Part shown: one piece after another, positions 43,435-53,152 of the stretch | Layout: every line of letters starts with the position of its first letter | How positions within the stretch are numbered: the stretch's first letter is position 1 | Assembly: GCA_023388715.1 (NCBI GenBank) | Contig: JAEWFT010000035.1 | Location: 1 to 64,000 of the forward strand | DNA length: 64,000 nt | Origin: Pseudomonadota bacterium | GTDB taxonomy: Bacteria; Pseudomonadota; Gammaproteobacteria; Xanthomonadales; Xanthomonadaceae | Direction of reading: 5' to 3' | The notes under the pieces: generated by a model | The model's input: only the letters and a program-made list of their open reading frames with translations | The model's database searches: none | What the model was told of the DNA's origin: nothing | Made by a program: the position numbers and the translations under genes

Positions 43435-44147
43435 CCCCCGAGGACCTGCAACAACGCCGCCCGCTCGCTGTCGAGCTCGTCGGCGCCGGCCAGCGTCTCT
43501 CCAAGCTCGTGGTCCACCAGTTCGCGGAAGCGCTGGCGCAACCGGGTCACCGCCATCGACACGAACAGCGGCTTCACCTTCAGCGTGCCCGCGGCAGCCT
43601 CGTAGTCGCCGGGGCGCGGCTCGGCCACCAGGAAGCGTTCCAGCTCCGCGAACATCGCCCCGTGGCCACCATCGATCGCCTCGCCGCGCAGGCGGCGGTG
43701 CGCCGATGCCAGGATCTCGAGCGCGAATCCACGCCTGAGCGTGTCCTCGGGTGACCGCCCGCACGCGCTGTCCGCCCGGTGCCGCGCTTCCAGGTCCTGC
43801 AGCGGGGGCCCCGCCAGCGGCAGACGCGGCAACTCCACGGCCGGGTCCATCGACAGGAAGTGCTGCAGTTCCACCTGCAGGAACTGCCGGAATCGCCCGA
43901 AGCGGCGCGCGTCCAGGTGGCTGCTGTGGCGGCTGAGCAGGTCGTGGAAGAACGCCTGCGCCAGCCGGTAGGACTCATCGGGATCGTGGCCGCCGTGCCG
44001 CAGATAGGCGAACACCGGATACCAGTAGCGCAGGCACAGGGTCAGCAGCGAGGCATGCGCGGTGGCGTCGTCGACGCCATGCGCGCGCGACGCCAGCGAC
44101 CAGTTGGTCGAGGCGAAGCGGTCGATCCGCGGGTCATGCGCAGGCAT
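43431..44147 (-). CDS. Divergent ECF sigma-like protein
   Basis: 238 aa. Clearly paralogous to the upstream sigma factor: FASTNWSL vs FATTRWSM, RFRQFLQVELQHFL vs RFRTYMLTALQHFL, and YEAAAGTLKVKP...RLRQRFRELVDHEL vs YQAAASRLGMRA...RLRKRLRELVHAEL. Region 2 is degenerate (SYRLAQAFFHDLL instead of EAEDLVQEFFTRLL), so promoter melting or core binding may be altered. It overlaps the first sigma gene by 14 bp and the kinase by 4 bp. Could be a partner, decoy or kinase target rather than a working sigma factor. Confidence 0.75.
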   Translation of the reverse strand: MPAHDPRIDRFASTNWSLASRAHGVDDATAHASLLTLCLRYWYPVFAYLRHGGHDPDESYRLAQAFFHDLLSRHSSHLDARRFGRFRQFLQVELQHFLSMDPAVELPRLPLAGPPLQDLEARHRADSACGRSPEDTLRRGFALEILASAHRRLRGEAIDGGHGAMFAELERFLVAEPRPGDYEAAAGTLKVKPLFVSMAVTRLRQRFRELVDHELGETLAGADELDSERAALLQVLGG

Positions 44148-44853
44148 GGCTGCCCCCCGGCATCGGATCGGCGAGGGCGGCGCGCAACACGTGCAATTCC
44201 TCATCGGCGGCCGCCGCGCTGTCGGTCTGGTCGGCCAGTTCGGCGTGCACCAGCTCGCGCAGGCGCTTGCGCAAGCGGTGCACCGAGACCGCGATGGTAT
44301 TGGCGCGCATGCCGAGGCGGCTGGCCGCCGCCTGGTAGTCGGTGGCCTCTGCCGCCTCGATGATGAACGGCGCCAGCGTGTCGAACAGGGCTTCGCGGCC
44401 GGCGCGGCGGGTTTCCTGCTGCAACTGCGCGTAGGCCCGCTCGATCACGGTGATCGCCCACGCCCGCTCGAAGGCGCGCTCCGGCGAGTCGCTCGCGGCC
44501 AGGGAGGCCAGCGCATCGTCGGCGTCGACCCGGCGCTGGTCGCCACCACGCTTGCGCGCGCGGGCGGCGTCATCGGCGTCCAGCAGGAAGTGCTGCAACG
44601 CGGTGAGCATGTAGGTGCGGAAGCGGCCGCGGGCCGGGTCCGCGCGCACGTCCCAGCGCCGCTCCAGCAGGCGGGTGAAGAACTCCTGCACCAGGTCCTC
44701 GGCTTCCGCGCCCGCGCGGCCGGTCCGGCGCACGTAGGCGAGGACCGGCCCGCGGTAGGCGCGGTAGATCTCCTCCATGGCGCGGCGCGCGGGTTCCGCG
44801 CCGCTGCGGGCCTCCAGGATCATGCTCCAGCGGGTGGTGGCGAACGGGCTCAT
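44134..44853 (-). CDS. ECF RNA polymerase sigma factor (kinase-linked group)
   Basis: 239 aa. Sigma region 2 (ARRAMEEIYRAYRGPVLAYV...EAEDLVQEFFTRLL) and region 4 (DYQAAASRLGMRANTIAVSVHRLRKRLRELV) are intact. The N-terminal FATTRWSMILEA box and a C-terminal extension of about 25 residues are known from ECF groups encoded next to Ser/Thr kinases, where phosphorylation rather than an anti-sigma factor is thought to control them. No anti-sigma gene is present here. First clear regulator of the run; 42 bp after the DUF1232-like gene. Confidence 0.85.
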   Translation of the reverse strand: MSPFATTRWSMILEARSGAEPARRAMEEIYRAYRGPVLAYVRRTGRAGAEAEDLVQEFFTRLLERRWDVRADPARGRFRTYMLTALQHFLLDADDAARARKRGGDQRRVDADDALASLAASDSPERAFERAWAITVIERAYAQLQQETRRAGREALFDTLAPFIIEAAEATDYQAAASRLGMRANTIAVSVHRLRKRLRELVHAELADQTDSAAAADEELHVLRAALADPMPGGSHACA

Positions 44854-44895
44854 AGCGCGTGGCCCGCCCGCCCGTGGCGCGACCTCGATGGAGGC

Positions 44896-45561
44896 TCAGA
44901 CCACATGGAACAGCGACAGCCGCGGGTCGGGGACGTAGTGCGTGCGCGGCCGGCCAAAGCCCCGTGAACCGCCCTGGGCCTGCTGCAGCGCCTCGAGCCA
45001 TTGCCTGCGCCCGATCTGCGACTGCTCGATCGGCATCCCGGCATAGTCGGCGGCCACCTTGCGGAAGCGGCAGAACGCCTCGTAGTCGGCCAGGTCGTCG
45101 CGTACCAGTTGCAGCAGCACGTCGACCAGCACCGCCACGTCAAGCCCGCCCACCACCGGCAGGTCGGCGGGCAGCAGGATGTCATCGGAGGCGCGGTAGT
45201 CGTCGATCACCGCAAGCAGGGGGGCGAGGTCGGGGCCATCGGTGGCGTCGTCGCGGGTCCAGCCGGGATCGGCGGCCATCGCCCGCAGGCGGTCCAGCAC
45301 GTCCATCCGCTGCTCCACGAAGCTGGATTGCGAGCCGTCGGGATGGCGATCGAGCGCGCGCTGCGCGGCGGTGGCGACCTGGTCCAGGGTGAGGGTGGGG
45401 GATTGCGCGCTCAGCGCGCGCAGGGCCGCGTTCATCCTTGCCATGCCCGACGCCTGCAACGGGTGGTCGCCCACCTGGTGCCCACGCGACGGATTGAGCA
45501 TGAGGAAGTCGAGGAAGCCTTGCGGGTAGGTGATGCTGCTGGTGGAAGGCGAGATGTGCAT
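44896..45561 (-). CDS. Hypothetical protein with DUF1232-like core
   Basis: 221 aa. No signal peptide. N-terminus polar (MHISPSTSSITYPQGF); middle helical; residues about 130-185 read DDILLPADLPVVGGLDVAVLVDVLLQLVRDDLADYEAF, which resembles the DUF1232/YkvA pattern (Asp, Pro, Gly-Leu-Asp) but lacks the usual long hydrophobic helix. ATG at 45561; in-frame codons upstream run into dusB antisense. First gene of the minus-strand run that includes the sigma factors and kinase. Function unknown. Confidence 0.6.
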   Translation of the reverse strand: MHISPSTSSITYPQGFLDFLMLNPSRGHQVGDHPLQASGMARMNAALRALSAQSPTLTLDQVATAAQRALDRHPDGSQSSFVEQRMDVLDRLRAMAADPGWTRDDATDGPDLAPLLAVIDDYRASDDILLPADLPVVGGLDVAVLVDVLLQLVRDDLADYEAFCRFRKVAADYAGMPIEQSQIGRRQWLEALQQAQGGSRGFGRPRTHYVPDPRLSLFHVV

Positions 45562-45581
45562 GGCGGATTCCGGAGAAGTGG

Positions 45582-45594
45582 GTGGGTACCCCAC
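45582..45594. promoter_or_regulatory. Inverted repeat upstream of the sigma-kinase run
   Basis: GTGGGTACCCCAC, an imperfect palindrome about 20 bp before the first gene's ATG. It could be an operator or ECF promoter part; no known site is matched. Confidence 0.25.
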
Positions 45595-45631
45595 TCTTAG
45601 GAAAACGCGCGATCGGATTACATGCGGCCCT

Positions 45632-46630
<999 letters not shown>

Positions 46631-46636
46631 GCCGGC

Positions 46637-46642
46637 ATTCTA
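46637..46642 (-). promoter_or_regulatory. Candidate leaderless -10 box of dusB
   Basis: Minus-strand TAGAAT, six bases (GCCGGC), then ATG. A CTGAGC -35-like hexamer overlapping the rbsK stop lies 17 bp upstream. Confidence 0.55.
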
Positions 46643-46661
46643 CCGGCGGCGCCCTTCGCGC

Positions 46662-47618
46662 TCAGCCCTGCGCAGTCCCGACCGGCATCCGCGGCATCGA
46701 AAGCGCGGCGCCCGCGGCCTCGGTGGAGCGCGAGGCGTAACGGACGGCAAAGCGCGAATGGTCGGCGAACGCCGCGTCGGGACGCAGCGCCAGCGACGCG
46801 GCCAGCGCGCCGTTGAACGCATCGCCGGCGCCGGTGGTATCGACCACCTGCGCGGCAATGCTTGGCAGGCGGTAGCTGGCGCTGGCATCGCCGCGCAGGT
46901 CATCGCCGTGGGACACCATGCAGCCGCTCGCGCCCAGGGTGACCACCACGGTGGCGCCCGGGGCCAGTGCCCGGCACAGCGCATGCAGCCGCGAGGTGTC
47001 GAGCGCTGCGATGGCGTCGGGCTCCAGCCGCTGCCCGACATGCGCGGCCAGCAGCGCCACGAACTCGGTCTCGTTGGGCGTCAGCACGTCGGCCAGCGCG
47101 AGCAGGGCAGGCGCCGGCGCGGCATTGGCGGGGGCCGGGTTGAGCAGCGCGAGGGCCCCGGCGGCGCGCGCGCATGCAAGGGCGGCCTCGATCGCCGGGT
47201 GCGGTGACTCCAGCTGCGCAAGCACCACGTCGCCCGCGGCCAGGTCGGCCAGCGCGGCCTGCGCGTGCGCGGGGCCAAGGGCAGCATTGGCGCCGGCGCC
47301 AATCACGATCGCGTTGCGGCCCGCGGCGTCGACATGGATTCCGGCGGTGCCGGTCGGCGCCTCCGACGCGGCCGCGCGCAGGTCGATCCCGTCGTCCGCG
47401 CACAGCCCGCGTGCAAGTTGCGCCCCTGCATCCCCGCCCAGCGCGCAGGCGAAGCGGGTGGCGGCGCCGGCGCGGCATGCCGCGACGGCCTGGTTGAAGC
47501 CCTTGCCGCCGGGACCGGTGGCGTACTCGCCGCTGAGGGTGGCGCCTGGCGCGGGCAGCGTCGCCACCCGCCAGACGTGGTCGACGTTGAACGAGCCGAC
47601 GACGACGACCCGGCCCAT
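46662..47618 (-). CDS. rbsK: Ribokinase (PfkB family)
   Basis: Phosphorylates ribose to ribose 5-phosphate. 318 aa. PfkB signatures: GPGGKGFNQAVAACRAG near residue 36 and DTTGAGDAFNGALAASLAL near 255 with the catalytic Asp; NPAPANAAP and LTPNETE are ribokinase-like. It follows the nucleoside transporter by 3 nt, so the pair probably handles ribose from nucleosides. Specificity within PfkB (ribose versus a nucleoside) is inferred. Confidence 0.85.
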   Translation of the reverse strand: MGRVVVVGSFNVDHVWRVATLPAPGATLSGEYATGPGGKGFNQAVAACRAGAATRFACALGGDAGAQLARGLCADDGIDLRAAASEAPTGTAGIHVDAAGRNAIVIGAGANAALGPAHAQAALADLAAGDVVLAQLESPHPAIEAALACARAAGALALLNPAPANAAPAPALLALADVLTPNETEFVALLAAHVGQRLEPDAIAALDTSRLHALCRALAPGATVVVTLGASGCMVSHGDDLRGDASASYRLPSIAAQVVDTTGAGDAFNGALAASLALRPDAAFADHSRFAVRYASRSTEAAGAALSMPRMPVGTAQG

Positions 47619-47621
47619 CGC

Positions 47622-48899
47622 TCAGGGCGCGTTGACGTCGGCCGGGCCGTGCTCCGGCACAACATCGACGCGCTGGCGGGGCTGCTTGAACAGCGGCACG
47701 AACGCGATCGCCATCGCCAGCGAGTACAGGGCGAAGGTGATCCAGATGCCCCGCCAGTCCTTGCTGCCGTCGGCGGCGGTGAAGAACGCATCGATCATCC
47801 AGCCGCTGACCGCGCTGCCGAGGATTGCGCCGATGCCGTTGGTCATCAGCATGAACAGCCCCTGCGCGGAGGCGCGGATGCGCGGGTCGGCCTGCTGTTC
47901 GACGAACAGGCTGCCGGAGATGTTGAAGAAGTCGAACGCCATGCCGTAAACGAGGCCGGACAGCACGATCATCCACAGGCCCGGGCCGGGATCGCCATAG
48001 GCGAACAGGCCGAAGCGCAGGAACCAGGCGAGCATGCTCATGGTCATCACCGCCTTGATCCCGAAGCGCTTCAGGAAGAAGGGGATGGTCAGGATGAACA
48101 GCGTCTCGCTGATCTGCGAGATGGACATGATGATCGCGGGATACTTCACCGCGAGGTTGCCGGCGTACTGCGGGTCGTTGCCGAACTCGCCGAGGAAGGT
48201 GCCGCCGTAGGCATTGGTCAGCTGCAGCGCCGCGCCCAGCAGCATGGCGAAGAAGAAGAACACCGCCATGTTGCGGTCGCGGAACAGGCGGAACGAGGAC
48301 AGCCCCAGCACGTCCACCATCGAGCGGCTGGCGCCATCGTTGAGGCGCGGCGGCGCCGGCGGCAGGGTGAAGGCGTACAGCCCGAGTACCAGCGCGGCGC
48401 CGGCGGCGATGTAGAACTGGCCCGGCGAGGTTTCAAGGCCCAGTAGGCTGGTGGTCCACAGCGCGGCGATGAAGCCCACCGTGCCCCACACCCGGATCGG
48501 CGGGTAGTCGCGGACGACGTCGAGCCCGTCCTGCTTCAGCGCGTTGTAGGACACCGCGATGCCCAGCGACAGCGTCGGCATGTAGCAGATCATCGTCGCC
48601 AGCATCACCCAGAACATGCCTTCGGGGCTGTCGACCATCGGCACCATCGCCAGCAGCAGCGCGCCGGCCAGGTGCAGGATGCCGTACAGCTTGTGCGCGC
48701 TGATCCATTTGTCGGCGACCACCCCCATCAGCGCCGGCATGAACAGCGCCGAGATGCCCATCGTGGAGAAGATCGCGCCGAAGCTGGTGCCAGACCAGCC
48801 GCGGGTCTCGAACCAGTAACGGCCGATCGTGATCAGCCACGCGCCCCAGATGAAGAATTGCAGGAAGTTGGCGATGGTCAGGCGCAGTTTCAGGCTCAC
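47622..48899 (-). CDS. NupG-family nucleoside:H+ symporter
   Basis: 425 aa MFS transporter with 12 TM helices. The N-terminus SLKLRLTIANFLQFFIWGAWLITIG and the block GISALFMPALMGVVADKWISA align with E. coli NupG. GTG at 48899 is chosen over a GTG at 48920 because it matches the NupG start and GGGGA lies 8 nt before it. Promoter TTGTCG-18-TAACCT lies upstream. With rbsK it forms a nucleoside/ribose uptake unit. Confidence 0.88.
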   Translation of the reverse strand: MSLKLRLTIANFLQFFIWGAWLITIGRYWFETRGWSGTSFGAIFSTMGISALFMPALMGVVADKWISAHKLYGILHLAGALLLAMVPMVDSPEGMFWVMLATMICYMPTLSLGIAVSYNALKQDGLDVVRDYPPIRVWGTVGFIAALWTTSLLGLETSPGQFYIAAGAALVLGLYAFTLPPAPPRLNDGASRSMVDVLGLSSFRLFRDRNMAVFFFFAMLLGAALQLTNAYGGTFLGEFGNDPQYAGNLAVKYPAIIMSISQISETLFILTIPFFLKRFGIKAVMTMSMLAWFLRFGLFAYGDPGPGLWMIVLSGLVYGMAFDFFNISGSLFVEQQADPRIRASAQGLFMLMTNGIGAILGSAVSGWMIDAFFTAADGSKDWRGIWITFALYSLAMAIAFVPLFKQPRQRVDVVPEHGPADVNAP

Positions 48900-48938
48900 G
48901 CGGAATCCCCGAGGCGGCACGGTGCGCCCGATCGGCGC

Positions 48939-48968
48939 AGGTTAGTCGCGGAGCGGCACCGGCGACAA
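48939..48968 (-). promoter_or_regulatory. Promoter of the nupG-like/rbsK unit
   Basis: Minus strand TTGTCG (48968-48963), 18-bp spacer, TAACCT (48944-48939); transcription start about 33 nt before the GTG. Confidence 0.5.
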
Positions 48969-49014
48969 GCTGGCGCCCCTTTGGCCATGCCGGGAGCCTG
49001 GCGGACCGCTGGCC

Positions 49015-49581
49015 TCAATCACCGATGCCGAACACCGCCACCCACAGGCCCAGCGCCAGGAACACCAGCGCCGCGGTGATGCGCGCGGCCTTCAGCGGCA
49101 GCTTCGCTGCAAAGCGGCTGCCCAGCAGCACCACCGGCACGTTGGCCAGCAGCATGCCGGCGGTGGTCCCGGCCACCACCTCCCACAGCGGCTCGTAGCG
49201 CGCGCCGAGCAGCACGGTGGCGACCTGGGTCTTGTCGCCCATCTCGGCGATGAAGAAGGCGATCGCGGTGGCGACGAAGGCGCCACGCGCCGGCACCGTG
49301 GCATCGTCCTCCAGGGTGTCCGGCTTCAGCGTCCACAGCGCGATGCCGATGAAGCTGGCGGCCACCACCCAGCGCAGGACGCCGGGCGTCAGCCAGGTCG
49401 CCGCCACCGCCCCCAGCCAGCCGGCCAGCGCGTGGTTGAGCAGGGTGGCGACGAGGATGCCCCACACGATCGGCCACGGCTTGCGGAAGCGCGCGGCGAG
49501 CAGCAGCGCCAGCAGCTGGGTCTTGTCGCCGATCTCCGCCAGCGCCACGGTGCCGGTGGAAACGAGCAGGGCGTCGAACAT
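49015..49581 (-). CDS. TMEM165/GDT1 (UPF0016) family cation exporter
   Basis: 188 aa, six TM helices. Two copies of the family motif E-x-G-D-K-[TS]: LAEIGDKTQLLALLL near residue 16 and IAEMGDKTQVATVLL near 113. Bacterial members (MneA in Vibrio and Xanthomonas) export manganese; calcium/proton exchange is known in eukaryotes. Mn2+ export is the likely role. TAGAAT lies 35 bp upstream of the ATG. No Mn-sensing yybP-ykoY element is evident in the short leader. Confidence 0.9.
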   Translation of the reverse strand: MFDALLVSTGTVALAEIGDKTQLLALLLAARFRKPWPIVWGILVATLLNHALAGWLGAVAATWLTPGVLRWVVAASFIGIALWTLKPDTLEDDATVPARGAFVATAIAFFIAEMGDKTQVATVLLGARYEPLWEVVAGTTAGMLLANVPVVLLGSRFAAKLPLKAARITAALVFLALGLWVAVFGIGD

Positions 49582-49615
49582 GGTGGCTCCGGGCGGGACG
49601 ATGCGGCGGGCGCGC

Positions 49616-49621
49616 ATTCTA
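49616..49621 (-). promoter_or_regulatory. Candidate -10 box of the GDT1-family gene
   Basis: Minus-strand TAGAAT followed by GCGCG, in the divergent region with the stomatin gene. Confidence 0.5.
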
Positions 49622-49680
49622 GCGGGCGCCGGCGCCTGCGCCGCGTTGGCCACGCGCGTGTGGCGGCGATGGCGCGGCCC

Positions 49681-49686
49681 TATACT
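49681..49686 (+). promoter_or_regulatory. Candidate -10 box of the stomatin-nfeD pair
   Basis: TATACT followed by CGGGGCG, 28 bp before the stomatin ATG. Confidence 0.55.
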
Positions 49687-49713
49687 CGGGGCGATCCCGA
49701 CCGAGGCCACCCG

Positions 49714-50652
49714 ATGACATCCGCACTCGCCCTGATCCTGCTGCTCGCCGGCATCATCCTGCTGTCCAAGACCGTGCGCATGGTGCCCCAGGGCTACGAA
49801 TGGACGGTGGAGCGCTTCGGCAAGTACACCCACACCATGACCCCGGGCCTGCACTTCCTGGTGCCGGTGATGTACGGCGTCGGGCGCAAGATCAACATGA
49901 TGGAGCAGGTGATGGACGTCCCCAGCCAGGACGTCATCACCAAGGACAACGCGGTGGTGAAGGTCGACGGCGTGGTCTATTTCCAGGTGCTGGACGCGGC
50001 CAAGGCCGCCTACGAGGTCGCGCAGCTGGAGATCGCCATCCTCAACCTGGTGATGACCAACATCCGCACCGCGATCGGCTCGATGGACCTCGACGAATCG
50101 CTGTCCAAGCGCGACGAGATCAACGCCAAGGTGCTGGTGGCGGTCGACCAGGCCACCCATCCATGGGGACTGAAGGTCAACCGCATCGAGCTCAAGGACA
50201 TCCAGCCGCCGCGCGACCTGGTCGATTCGATGGCGCGGCAGATGAAGGCCGAGCGCGAGAAGCGCGCCAACATCCTGGAAGCCGAGGGCTTCCGCCAGGC
50301 CGAGATCCTCAAGGCCGAGGGCGAGAAGCAGTCGACCATCCTCGAGGCCGAGGGCGACCGCGAGGCCGCCTTCCGCCAGGCCGAGGCCCGCGAGCGGCTG
50401 GCGGAGGCCGAGGCCAACGCCACCCGCATGGTCTCCGAGGCGATCGCGTCCGGCGACGTGCAGGCGATCAACTACTTCGTCGCGCAGAAGTACATCGAGG
50501 CGTTCAAGGCGCTGGCCGAGGCGCCCAACCAGAAGTTCGTGATGATGCCGATGGAAGCGGCTGGCATCGTCGGCTCGCTGGGCGGCATCGCCGAGCTCGC
50601 CAGGCACGCGCTGTCGGACAAGGCGCAGCCGCCGCGGCCGCCGGAGCGCTGA
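49714..50652 (+). CDS. SPFH/stomatin-family membrane protein (QmcA-like)
   Basis: 312 aa. N-terminal membrane hairpin (about 4-20), SPFH domain starting VRMVPQGYEWTVERFGKY, with TKDNAVVKVDGVVYFQV and NIRTAIGSMDLDESLSKRDEIN, then a long coiled coil with repeated KAEGEKQ/EAEGDREA units (about 185-240). Forms oligomeric cages on the membrane that associate with proteases such as FtsH. It is followed 2 nt later by nfeD, the classical stomatin-NfeD pair. Confidence 0.93.
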   Translation: MTSALALILLLAGIILLSKTVRMVPQGYEWTVERFGKYTHTMTPGLHFLVPVMYGVGRKINMMEQVMDVPSQDVITKDNAVVKVDGVVYFQVLDAAKAAYEVAQLEIAILNLVMTNIRTAIGSMDLDESLSKRDEINAKVLVAVDQATHPWGLKVNRIELKDIQPPRDLVDSMARQMKAEREKRANILEAEGFRQAEILKAEGEKQSTILEAEGDREAAFRQAEARERLAEAEANATRMVSEAIASGDVQAINYFVAQKYIEAFKALAEAPNQKFVMMPMEAAGIVGSLGGIAELARHALSDKAQPPRPPER

Positions 50653-50654
50653 GC

Positions 50655-51086
50655 ATGCGCTGGGACGTGTTCGGCTGGGCGGCCTTCGCGCTGCTGCTGT
50701 TCGCCGCGGAAACCCTGGCGCCGGGTGCGTTCATGCTGTGGCTGGGGCTGGCGGCGGCCGCGGTATTCCTCGGCGTGCTGCTGGTGCCGGGCATCCCGCT
50801 GCTGGCGCAGGTGGCGGCCTTCATCGCGCTTGGCTTCATCTCGATCCAGGTCTACCGCCGCTGGTTCCGGGGCCGCGAGCGCGCCAGCGACCATCCGGCG
50901 CTGAACCGTCGCACCGCCGCGCTGGTGGGGCAGGTGGTCGTGCTCGAGCGCTCGATCGTGGACGGCCGGGGCCGGGTGCAGATCGCGGACGCCTACTGGG
51001 ACGTCGCCGGGCCCGAGTTGCCGGCCGGCACCAAGGTGCGGATCGTCGGCGGCGACGCCATGGTGCTGCAGGTGGAAGCGGCCTGA
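50655..51086 (+). CDS. NfeD-family membrane protein
   Basis: 143 aa short NfeD (NfeD1b type). Hydrophobic helices about 10-65 (FALLLFAAETLAPGAFMLWLGLAAA), then an OB-fold C-terminal domain (LVGQVVVLERSIVDGRGRVQIADAYWDVAG). Lacks the ClpP-like protease domain of long NfeD. GGAG precedes the ATG. Partner of the upstream stomatin. Confidence 0.88.
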   Translation: MRWDVFGWAAFALLLFAAETLAPGAFMLWLGLAAAAVFLGVLLVPGIPLLAQVAAFIALGFISIQVYRRWFRGRERASDHPALNRRTAALVGQVVVLERSIVDGRGRVQIADAYWDVAGPELPAGTKVRIVGGDAMVLQVEAA

Positions 51087-51105
51087 TCGGGCGCCGTGGT
51101 TTGGC

Positions 51106-51111
51106 GATAAT
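51106..51111 (+). promoter_or_regulatory. Candidate -10 box of gcvT
   Basis: GATAAT followed by GGGCG, 27 bp before the gcvT ATG. No glycine riboswitch fits in the short space. Confidence 0.6.
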
Positions 51112-51138
51112 GGGCGTTCCCCGCAGCCCGAGCCCGCC

Positions 51139-52251
<1,113 letters not shown>

Positions 52252-52254
<3 letters not shown>

Positions 52255-52280
52255 ACTTTCGGCCGCGGCTTCGCTAGACT
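52252..52280 (+). promoter_or_regulatory. Candidate promoter of gcvH
   Basis: TGAACT (52252-52257, overlapping the gcvT stop), 17-bp spacer, TAGACT (52275-52280), 39 bp before gcvH. Confidence 0.45.
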
Positions 52281-52319
52281 GCCGCCCATTCCCCCCGCAT
52301 CACCGAACAGGAGTTCCCG

Positions 52320-52712
52320 ATGAGCGAGATCCCCGGCGATCTGAAGTTCCTCAAGTCCCACGAATGGGCCCGCGTGGAAGGCGACGGTCGGGTCACCGTC
52401 GGCATCTCCGACCATGCGCAGGGCCTGCTGGGCGACCTGGTCTACGTCGAGCTGCCCAACGTCGGCGACACGGTCGAGGCCGGCAACGCCAGTGCCGTGG
52501 TGGAGTCGGTGAAGGCGGCCTCGGACGTCTACGCGCCGGTCAGCGGCAAGGTGGTCGCGGTCAACGAGTCGCTGGCGGACAAGCCGGAGACGATCAACGA
52601 GGATGCCTACGGCGATGGCTGGCTCTACACCATCGAGGTCGACGACGCCGAGCAGCTCAACGAACTGCTGGATCCGGACGCCTACGCCGAGCTGCTCGAA
52701 GAAGCGCACTGA
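52320..52712 (+). CDS. gcvH: Glycine cleavage system H protein
   Basis: 130 aa lipoylated shuttle of the glycine cleavage complex. Lipoyl-Lys65 in ESVKAASDVY, with the flanking hammerhead fold (GISDHAQGLLGDLVYVELPNVGD and VNESLADKPETIN). AGGAG lies 7 nt before the ATG. A strong terminator follows, so gcvP, if present, is elsewhere. Confidence 0.97.
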   Translation: MSEIPGDLKFLKSHEWARVEGDGRVTVGISDHAQGLLGDLVYVELPNVGDTVEAGNASAVVESVKAASDVYAPVSGKVVAVNESLADKPETINEDAYGDGWLYTIEVDDAEQLNELLDPDAYAELLEEAH

Positions 52713-52736
52713 CACGCGCGCCCTGCAGGGCAACCC

Positions 52737-52767
52737 AACCCGCGATGGCGACGTCGCGGGTTTTTCT
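52737..52767 (+). terminator. Rho-independent terminator after gcvH
   Basis: AACCCGCGA / TCGCGGGTT, a 9-bp stem with an 8-nt loop, followed by TTTCTTT. Confidence 0.85.
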
Positions 52768-53122
52768 TTGCGCGAAAGGCGCCGCGCGCATGCACCTGCA
52801 GTGGGAAACGCCCGCGCATTTTTCGCGCAAACCGGCTTGTGCATTGCGATAGGCAGCGTTCGCGTGGTGCGTGCGCCACGCATTCGTTGCCTCGCGCGGC
52901 CGGCCGGCGTCGTGGACAAAAAATCACCACGTCGATCGCGCGCCCTCCGCGGATCGTGATCCGTGCGTGCGCTGCAGGCCGCGCCGTTGCTTGTTTGCAG
53001 CCAGGCATGCGCGCGCGCGGCGCGCAACCGCTTTCGCCTCGAGCGCGCCCGCAGAGCGCGTGGCCACGCCGCGCATGCGCAGCGATGCGCGCGCGTTGCG
53101 CGAACGCAGGCGCGGAAGATTG
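52768..53122. other. Non-coding stretch before the candidate ncRNA
   Basis: 355 bp without a credible gene. It holds alternating CG runs (about 53008-53019 and 53086-53102), two short CGTGG...CCACG inverted repeats (52863-52880 and 52911-52931, the second around an A6 tract) and no start with a Shine-Dalgarno. Reading frames on both strands lack family features. Confidence 0.5.
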
Positions 53123-53151
53123 TTGACAGTGGAAAAAAGCGTGATTAGGTT
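53123..53151 (+). promoter_or_regulatory. Promoter of the candidate ncRNA
   Basis: Perfect TTGACA (53123-53128), 17-bp spacer with an A6 run, TAGGTT (53146-53151). The only consensus -35 in the window. Confidence 0.7.
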
Positions 53152-53152
53152 T

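Noticed and set aside
39799..43605. Long open frame of 1,268 codons on the plus strand opposite the Ser/Thr kinase
   Set aside because: Low-complexity Arg/Ala/Gly/Gln translation with no domain, fully antisense to a clear kinase; a high-GC shadow frame.
49582..49680. Manganese (yybP-ykoY) riboswitch before the GDT1-family gene
   Set aside because: The leader after TAGAAT is about 28 nt, too short for the aptamer, and no conserved loops are seen.
51087..51138. Glycine riboswitch before gcvT
   Set aside because: Only 52 bp separate nfeD and gcvT; a glycine aptamer cannot fit.
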